Origin: Diplosphaera chodatii
Taxonomy: Eukaryota > Chlorophyta > Trebouxiophyceae > Prasiolales > Stichococcaceae
Reading direction: 5' to 3'
Assembly (NCBI GenBank): GCA_032358165.1
Contig: JAALGY010000011.1
Location: 1,550,001 to 1,614,000, forward strand
Length of the DNA stretch: 64,000 nucleotides
Shown here: piece after piece, positions 56,496 to 64,000 of the stretch
How positions within the stretch are numbered: the stretch's first letter is position 1
Layout of the letters: the number at the start of each line of letters is the position of its first letter
The notes under the pieces: model-generated
Told to the model about the DNA's origin: nothing
The model's input: only the letters and a program-made list of their open reading frames with translations
The model's database searches: none
Made by a program: the position numbers and the translations under genes

Positions 56496-58145
56496 ATGGT
56501 CACTTGGCAGCTGCAGCCACCGCAGCAGCGGTGCAGCGCTCCGCGGCAGCCTGCAGCATTGCTGTGTAACCTAAAAACACAGCGTCAGACTGTCACAGCG
56601 CACCGACGGCTGCAGCAGCACCGGCGTTCGCACCGCTCGCTTGAAGCGGTGCCAGCCCGCTTCGAGAATGGCAGCCACCTCGCCTACTACGAGCCACCCG
56701 TGGCCGGCAGCAGAAAGGAGAAGGTCGCCTCGCGCATCAAGGCGCAGCGGCAGCGGCTGAAGGAGCTGCAGCGGGAAACCGCAGACCAGGATGGGCGGGT
56801 GTCCCACGCCCAGTGGTCACATCTGGTGCAGGAGCTGCGAGAAATGAGCGGCAACCTGTCGGATGTCGCCAAGGTGCGCTGCACTGCAGTGGTGTCAATT
56901 GCATCGGACCCATGTCTTCAAGCTGCACGCTGCACAGTTCCAGTGGAGGCACATACAATGGGTGATCATTGTTGCGCCGCTGCAGATGGCAGCCAGCTCC
57001 TCATCGTCTTCCGAGAACGAGGACACCGGCAGCGGTGCAGCTGCTGCACAGCGGATCAGCCGCACCTTGCCTCAGCTACCAGCACTCGCGCGCCTCGCCG
57101 AGACAGCACCGGACGCTTTGGCGGCCGTGCAGTCAGCAGCAGCACCAGCGGCACCACAGGGCAGGTCGCTCGGTCCAGCGGGCTCCCCCGCATCGGCGCT
57201 CCGCGACGCGCCTGCAGCCCGGGCAGCCACAGTCGCAGTCAGGGCGGCGGGTGGCCTGGCTGCCGGCCCGCTGGAGTCGGAGCTGGCGGCGGTGCTGCGG
57301 GGGCACGACCACCCCGACGCGGCGCCCCCAGCCGGCGCAGCACTCCTCAGCGCGGCCACCAGCCTGGCGGCGGGCCGCGACGCTCATCCGGAGTGCAGCC
57401 CCAGCCAGCAGCGGGCGGTCGACGCGGCCGGGCCGGCCAGCAACATAGTGGCGGCCCCGCAGGCGGCGGCCGCGCGGGTGCAGGTGTGCCAGGGCAAGAG
57501 CTGCGCCAGGCGCGGCGCGGCGGACCTGCTGCGGCAGGCCTCGGCTGCGGGCGGGGGGCGGCCCGGCGTCGAGGTGCCGCCCACTCATGTGCCTGACCTC
57601 GAGTCCTGCCGGCCGCCTGGCTCCCCAGCCACGAGAGCACACCCTGCACGGCAGCGGCAGCCATACGGATGTCGTGACAGAGGCTTTCCTTGCACCATGT
57701 TTGCAGGTGTCTGGCTGCAAGTGCCTGGGCGAGTGCAAGCGGGGGCCTGCGGTGCGGGTGCGCACCGGGCGGGAGCGGCCGACGGTCCTGACCCAGGTGC
57801 ACTGCAATCCTGTGCGTGGACTCTGTGCAAGCTCTGCGCAGGTTGAGCGCTGCGCATGCGTGCACGCCGCCGGTGCCTGCATGCCTGCAGTGGGCATGTG
57901 CATTGTAGTCTGGGGCGTTTGCGGATGGTAAGTGCACCTGTCACCAGGTTCCCGCCGCGCTGTCTGGTGTGTGAGCCAATGCTGGTATGGTGCCTGTTCT
58001 GCAGGTTGCGGCTGATGGTGGGGCAGAGCTTGCAGGCCTGATGGAACGGGAGATGCTGCGCGCCGAGCGCACAGCCCGGGGGCAACCACAGGATGCAGCA
58101 GTCACGGAGCATCCAGATGCTCAGAAGCAGCTGCTCGGCTGTTGA
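56496..58145 (+). CDS. DGAT3-like protein with C-terminal thioredoxin-fold [2Fe-2S] domain
   Basis: Four exons: 56496-56873, 56986-57573, 57707-57796, 58005-58145; 1197 nt, 398 residues. The N-terminus (about 50 Gln/Arg-rich residues) looks like a plastid transit peptide, followed by a basic region RKEKVASRIKAQRQRLKELQ and a long Ala-rich linker. The C-terminal domain has VQVCQGKSCARRGAADLL and VSGCKCLGECKRGPAVRV, i.e. Cys294, Cys299, Cys326/328 and Cys332, the CX4C plus CXCX3C pattern of thioredoxin-like [2Fe-2S] ferredoxins found at the end of soluble DGAT3 acyltransferases. The second half of the motif only appears after splicing. Whether this protein has acyltransferase activity or is only a metalloprotein cannot be said: the acyltransferase part of DGAT3 has no clear motif to test. 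Convergent with the nucleoporin gene. Confidence 0.72.
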
Positions 58146-58598
58146 TCTGTGTCGGTAGGTGATAGATGATTTCAGGAGCAGAACTCAGAGGAGAAGGGGA
58201 CATGGAGAACGAGTAGGGCTCAACCTCTGTATGTGGGAGCTGATGCACTGGTGCAGTTTGCTTGATTCTGCGCCGGGTGTTTTGGCGCATTCGGATGTGC
58301 CAAATTTTTGACAGCTGATGATCAGCATGGCTTGTCGTGGTCGGACTGGGATTCTTTGCACATGTTAATCTCTGGGTTTGTACAACTCGGATACAAAGGT
58401 TACCACCACAAGCGGACACCAAAATCGAATACCTCCATGCCTATCACACCCCATGCGGGCCTCAGAAGTGAGATGACAACCCACGGTATTTCTGCTTGCC
58501 CTCGGAAGACCTTGGCAGACAGGTGCACGACATGAGAGGCTGTACTTCCATCAAGCGGGGGGGCCAACTATCATATCTCCGCTCACGGCGCAGCGACA
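58146..58598. other. Intergenic region between convergent genes
   Basis: 3' flanks of the [2Fe-2S] protein gene (+) and nucleoporin gene (-). Less GC-rich than the genes. No feature recognised. Confidence 0.45.
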
Positions 58599-61500
58599 TC
58601 ACTTCCTGCCGGGCCGCCGCAGCTTGACCTTGCGCCGGGCTGCCCCGCCGGCCTCCCCAGGCACAGCGCCAAGCGTCATGCTGCCAGTCTGCGGCGCACC
58701 AAGCGTGGCGCCCGCCTGCGGGGTGGCGCCAAAGGCTGTGGTGCTGAATGCCGGCAGACTCGTGCTGGCCCCCGCAACATTTCCACCGCTGGTCCCAAAA
58801 GCAAAGCCGCCCGGCTGCTGTGCGGGTGCACCTGAAAGCAGAGGAGCTGCGGGGTGAGCCACCAGCCATCACACGTCTGTGACATGGCTGGACTTGAGAG
58901 TCCATCTGGCCCCACTGCAAGAGCAAACTGCTGTGGGAAAGCAGCGAGGTTACCAAAGGCGCCGGCGCCAAAAGCAGGTGCAGATGCACTGGAGGACGAG
59001 TCAAAGCCGAAGGGCTGCGCTGGACTTGAGGTAGCTGGGCCGCCGCTGTTTCCAAAAGGCCCTGCACACACGCATTCCATTCCGACTCAGTCGTTCAGGC
59101 TGGTAATTTCAGTCTGTAATTGTTTGGGGTTTGAAAAAGCAGAGTGGTGTGGCAAGCATTTTCACCAAATGGAGCAGAGGAGGCGGCAAAGCCAGACGCC
59201 CCAGTGGCGGCCCCAAATGCTGGTGCTGAGCCGGTTCCGAATGCAGGTGCGGCGCTGCTGGAGCTACCACCAAAAGCAGCTGGCGCCGCGGCAGTGCCAA
59301 GCGGCGAAGGCGATGTGCCACCTCCAAAGTTGAAGCCACCAGCGCCGCCGCTGGGGGTTGCTGCAAGTGCAGCAGAGCTGCCAAAATGCATCGAGGGCGC
59401 CGCCTGGCTGTTGAACGCGAACCCTACGCCTTGGGTGGATCCAAAGGAGGAGAACGAGGGGTTGGTGGTGGCTGGCTGCGGGGGTGCCACCTCCGCTGCT
59501 CCGACACTGTTGGAGTTGGTGCCGTTTGCGCCGTCCACACTGGCCTGTTGGCGGCATCAGGGTCAGAGCATCAGACGGCCGTCTGCCTAAGCCTGAGCAT
59601 ATGCGGCTTTTTTGGTCTTTCATGCGTTGCGTCCCATGTCTAGGCATGCGCCGAGTTGCTCACCATGGACACGTTCGAGGCCGCCCCCAGGCTGCCCTGG
59701 CGTTGCAGGGCACTGTTGTCTGCTGGGGAGTCTGACGGCGGCACGGCAGCCGCGCCAAACGAGAAGGTGGGTGGCACGGCGGACAGAGATGCCGCCGCGG
59801 TGCCGCCGCTGATGCTGCTGCCGAAGGGCATGCTGCCCCCTGCGCCGCTTATGAACGATGGCGGCGGCGAGATGGATGGTGTGCTGGCAACGCCGCCGCC
59901 CGGCTCGCTGCCTGCAGGCTTGGCGGTGCCGAAGGAGAAGCTGAGCGGAGCAGCGCCGGAGCTTGAGCTAGGCGCTGCTGCACCGAAATCTGGCGCTGCA
60001 GCCGGTCCGGCTGGAGCCACATCGACACCACCTGCCGATGCAGACTCAGCGTTGACTGCGACTGGTGCCAGCGTGAAAGCTCACCATATGCATCTGCAAG
60101 TGGCAGCAAGTGCATGTGCAGTGCAGCTTGCATGAGCACCTGTTGCGGCTGAGGAGGCGCCAAACGCAAAGCTTGCAGCGCCCGAGTTGGTGCCAAACGC
60201 AAATGTTGGCGGGCCTGAGGGGCCTGACAATCCAGTTGAGTTGACCGCCGGGCTGCTGGCAGGGACGGAGCTAGCGGCGGTGCCGTCTGCCTCGCCTGAC
60301 TTGTCGGCCTGTTCATGTTAGAGCGGGGGGCCTTGCAAAACTTCTAGCACTCAGTCGAAGCCAGCTGCTGGCACCAATAGTGCATGTGACGCCTTGAACT
60401 GCCAACACTGCCAACACCAGTCCTGAATAGACAAACCTGGGAGGAGGGTGTCCCAAATAGGAAGGGCAATGACGGCGGCGCCAGTGCCTGTGCAGCTGAG
60501 AAGCCCAGCAGACCGTTTGCTGGCGCTGCTGCCTTGGGAGCATCAGAACCGGTGGCACCCCCGGCGGGGGTGCCACCGGGCGTCACTCCAAAATTGAAGC
60601 TTGGCGGTGCTGCTGAAGCCTTGCTGCCACCTGTGGGCATGCACGCCAGACCAGCACATCAGATGTGGAGCGAACCTTCGCTGGCACAGGGAGGACGCCT
60701 CCTGATGGGAACTGCATGCTCGGCCATGGGTATTGCTGTCGAGCAACCCGGATGTTACAGGCAGCCAATGAGCGGGGCACGAACCTACTGCAGCTTCGTC
60801 GATTGCAGCTTGCACAGCGGCTGCTGCAGCACTGGCCGCCGCTTTGTTGGTCTGCAGCAGGGCGGCGCCCCACCCGCCGCCGCCAGCTGTGCTGGGCGCT
60901 GACACAGACGTGTCCGCTGCAAAGGTCTCGGGCGTATCCTCAGCCGCAGCTGCCCGTGTTTCGCCCGTCTGAGGTGTAGGTGCCTCCGCAGCTGCCTCAT
61001 CTTCAGGAGGCAGCGGCAGCTGCGCGGCTGCTGCTGCTGCTTGATTGGCAAGCGAGAATGCCCCGCCAGCCTGATGAGCACACAACATGTGTGTGTCAGG
61101 AAGGTGTACCCATAACCAACATGGCCAGCGTGCCGACAGGCCATGCACCTGGATCGATTGACCACATTATTAAGCTGATGTTGATGATCGCAGCCAAACT
61201 GATGAGGTGAGCATACTGGAGTGGTGAGGTCGGATGGCCGGGGACACACCTGTCCGTTGGGGGAGGAGGGAGGCGAGGGGGACAGCGACTGCTCTTCCAA
61301 AGGCATGCCGAAGCGGAAGGCGCGGTTGTGGCCTGGCGATCCCGCACCAGCCGCCGGGACACCTTGCACCAGCTTGGCCACCTGCAGGATTAGCAGCTGA
61401 TGCTCTCATGCCTGCTGTGACATCTGTTGAGCAGGGACTGGGAGTGAACATGTCGAACATGAGTGACACATGTTGCATTCGAAAATGGGTGACAGTCAGG

Positions 61501-64000
61501 CAGCCCATATGCACATCAGGATACCTTCTTCGTCTTGGGGTCAGCAGGCTTGCTGCCGAAGGAGAAGCGTGGCATTTCGAACATGTTGGTGCTGTCTGCA
61601 CGGGTTGTCTTTGGCTGCTCAGCAGCTGTCACCGGAAGCGCTGCGGCCTGTGAACTGGCAGCTGGCTGTCCGAAGCTGAAGGCCGGGACGGGCCGGCTCT
61701 GCTCTGGCTTGGCCCCACCTGCGTCAGGCAATGCACAGCCCAAGCGAGGTTGGGACTTCGTGTCAACTGTACTTACAGAACTTTAAGCTGAGCCTGGCCA
61801 TGTTACCAAAATTTGACAGCAACTCACCCTTGGCTTTCTCAATCTCGGCCTCCACAGCTGCGGTTGCTGCACTGGCTGCCGCCTTATTGGCTGACAGCAG
61901 CGCATCTCCCCATCCGCCACTGGCAGCAGGGGCTGCTGCTGCTGCTGCTGCTGCTGCTTCTACTGGCGCCGCTGCCGGCTCCGCCGCCTTCTCTGGCTGG
62001 GCTTCCTCAGTGGGCTCTTCATCAATGGCCTGTGCTGGTGGCTGCGACGGCTGCCTCTGCTCGTCTGCTGTTTGTGCAGCTGCAGAGCCCAGGCTACCTG
62101 TGACCACGCCAAATTCTTCCTAAGCACACCACTCTTCCGCACCTGGACGACCTTTCGAACATGCTTGTGGGAAGTGCCATGCTGGAGATGTACTGAGGGT
62201 TGCAAGCCGCAAGCTGCAAGCACACCTGACCGAGCTGGCAGGGCAGAGGCGCTGGGCTCTGCTGGAGGAGGTCCCAGTGAGAGCGTGGGAGGCGGCAGCA
62301 CCGCGGACTCGGGTGCTGACCTCTGTGGCGGGGTCTGCAGGGACACACACACACACACACTGCTGACGTCAGCAGCAGCGTGAGACACACCAGACAGTGG
62401 CAGAGAACCACACCTTCAGTTCCAGTGGACCTGACCTCCGCCACTGGGGCAATGAGGTGCAACCTTGCTGCACCTGCGTCATTGTCTCCAGCGCCATGAG
62501 GATGCGTCGGGCGGCATTGGTGCTGAGGGGAGCGGCCGCTGGATCACTGGGGGCCTCGGGCGTCATCGGCAGGCCGCGCGGCTGCAACGAAGAGGCAATG
62601 ATCCGCCGCTCCGCCGGCCGCCGCCGCTTCGCAGCGGAGGCGCTCTCTGATGCGGCGTCCCAACCGCTGCCGAGCAGCGGTGTGCCGCCGCCGGCTGCGC
62701 CAGCGTCATCGTCATCCGGCCGGCCGCGCTTGGCGCCACGGGCGCTGGCGGCGGGCGCGACGGCTGCGCCGCTGCCACCAGCACCTGGAGCAAGGCTGGC
62801 TGCGCCGCTCCGCATGGGCGTCCACCCGAGGCTGCCGCGGTGGGGCCCAGGCAGCGCGAGTGGGCTGCTGGCCAACAGTGGCCTGCCACCCCCCGCCAGC
62901 GGTCGCGAGGTAGTCAAACTGCCACCAAGGCGCCTGTTAGGCAAATGAAAATAGCCGCAGGTAAGCCTGGTGTATGCCAGCCACAGCAGCCCTTGACCAA
63001 GAAGAAGTGAGGCACCAAGAGCTGTTCAGAGCGCAAGCATGCAGCTTGCCTTCCAAAGCGGGGTGTGCTGGCCGGCGTGCTGGCAGTTTGCGCAAACAGG
63101 CCACCCCGCTGGGGGCGACCCTGAGGGTCCTGCGCTGCGGCGCCTGGGTGTGGTGTGCCCGGGCGCGCCTCCCCAAACAGGCCTCCGTCAGTGCCGGTGG
63201 TGCCAAACTGCACCGGGGTGTGGAACTGCTGCCGCGCCACGGGCCTCTGCGCAGTGTAGGGCGCCGGCCACTGGTGGCCAGGGCGCTGGCCGACGCCAGC
63301 ATGCGGCGTCAGGGAGCTGGGCCCCAGCCGGCTGCGCTGCGGGTCTGCCTCGCCGCCGCCAAAGGGCGCGGGGCTGCTGTACGGCTGCCGGCCCGGCGCC
63401 GCGCTGAAGGGCGTGCTCTGGCGCCGCTTGATGCGCTCCAGGACGCTGAGCACATTGTCAAATGGTGTGGCTGCATCACCATCCGCTGCCGCTGCCCCTT
63501 CGTTCCGGTTGCTGGGTGTGGTTGCGAACTCGGCTGACTGCCGCTGCTGCTGTTGTTGCTGCTGAGCGGCACCACCGCTGCGCCGCGGCTGCGAGGGTGA
63601 CGCTGCTGAGTCTTTCTCGTGATACGCCGCACGGTCCGGCTGCACCATCGCCGCCATCTGTGAGTTGGCCTGCGCCCGCTCGCTGTGCACGGATGACAGG
63701 GCTGGCAGCACCTCTGCCGGCCCCCCTTCCGCATCGGCCATCGGCCCAGCCTCCACGTCATTGTCACCAGTGCCCTGCGGCTGTGTGCACGTGAACCATC
63801 GTCAGAGAGTCGCCCATGCTTGCCTGGCCTCACATCTTGCACGTGTCATGTATCAGGCCGCATGCACTCGTTGGGACTCACCAGTCTGCCATCCACGGAC
63901 TCGCGGCTGTGCGCCTCACCTGCTGCAAGGTCACCTGCAGATGGACAGGGGTACACAGTGGCACCGAGGCCCTTCACGATCAGCACAGGTACATGCGCCT
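58599..64000 (-). CDS. FG-repeat nucleoporin, NUP1/NUP136-like (5' partial)
   Basis: Multi-exon, minus strand, start to the right of the window. C-terminal exons are clear (59544-59166, 59061-58954, 58831-58599). Upstream exonic segments lie near 59664-60050, 60150-60310, 60430-60640, 60780-61080, 61240-61380, 61516-61720, 61825-62110, 62230-62335, 62410-62940, 63050-63780 and 63884-63946; their exact ends were not all fixed. The product has dispersed FG/FxFG repeats (FSFG, FAFG, FNFG, PAFG) that would line the pore. A basic NLS-like patch (GAKRGRPDDDD, AAKRRRPAERR), the motif STNAARRILMALETMTQ resembling the N-terminal part of plant NUP1/NUP136, and a very basic C-terminus (RRKVKLRRPGRK) fit a nuclear-basket nucleoporin. 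A PFDNVLSVLERIKRR helix lies near 63440. Confidence 0.75.
60549..60579. repeat. Perfect 14-bp-arm hairpin in nucleoporin coding sequence
   Basis: Arm 60549-60562 (ccggtggcaccccc) is exactly complementary to 60566-60579 with a 3-nt loop. It lies in the exon coding for a Gly/Pro/Thr-rich spacer between FG repeats. Confidence 0.8.
62343..62361. repeat. CA dinucleotide microsatellite
   Basis: About nine CA units in a nucleoporin intron (minus-strand gene). Simple slippage repeat. Confidence 0.8.

Overview
The window is 64 kb of nuclear DNA from a green alga (Chlorophyta, most likely a trebouxiophyte). The reasons are a major LHCII chlorophyll a/b-binding gene with the WYGPDR trimerisation motif, a plant-type RETICULATA-family envelope protein, a GC-rich and intron-dense structure (about 130 spliceosomal introns of roughly 60-250 nt, mostly ending in TGCAG), TGTAA-type polyadenylation signals after some genes, and a front-end desaturase that best resembles green-algal delta-5/delta-6 enzymes. 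No bacterial operon, CRISPR array, tRNA, rRNA or transposon was recognised. All gene calls come from reading the sequence and checking that exon phases close to a single open frame. Family names rest on remembered conserved motifs, not on a search.

Layout, left to right: ESCO/CTF7 cohesin acetyltransferase (+, 5' end outside); RETICULATA-related envelope protein (+); glucose-6-phosphate 1-epimerase (-); a small one-TM protein (+); SAC1 phosphoinositide phosphatase in 16 exons (+); cytochrome-b5 front-end fatty acid desaturase in 10 exons (-); mitochondrial Rieske protein (-); GDP-mannose transporter (+); SDHAF4 (+); casein kinase 1 (+); holocytochrome c synthase (-); RTRAF/CGI-99-like protein (-); ATG8 (+); a nucleotidyltransferase with a huge disordered tail (-); mitochondrial HslV peptidase (+); LHCII (+); TypA/BipA GTPase (-); a second small TM protein (+); polyamine-oxidase-like FAD enzyme (-); REV1 translesion polymerase in 20 exons (+); kelch/coiled-coil protein in 21 exons (+); DGAT3-like thioredoxin-fold [2Fe-2S] protein (+); FG nucleoporin (-, 5' end outside).

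The genes are a housekeeping mix rather than a pathway cluster. Several serve mitochondria (Rieske, SDHAF4, HCCS, HslV) or the plastid (LHCII, TypA, RETICULATA-related). Many neighbours are divergent pairs sharing a 0.4-0.7 kb promoter region (epimerase/small TM gene, Rieske/GDP-mannose transporter, RTRAF/ATG8, nucleotidyltransferase/HslV, TypA/small TM gene, oxidase/REV1).

The most distinctive signals are an unusually high share of GC-AG introns (11 located at phase-consistent junctions), three stop-free introns whose length is a multiple of three in regions encoding disordered protein, a nested pair of mutually exclusive inverted repeats in a REV1 intron, a large insertion inside the ESCO acetyltransferase, and a duplicated Trp-Gly module inside the FG nucleoporin.
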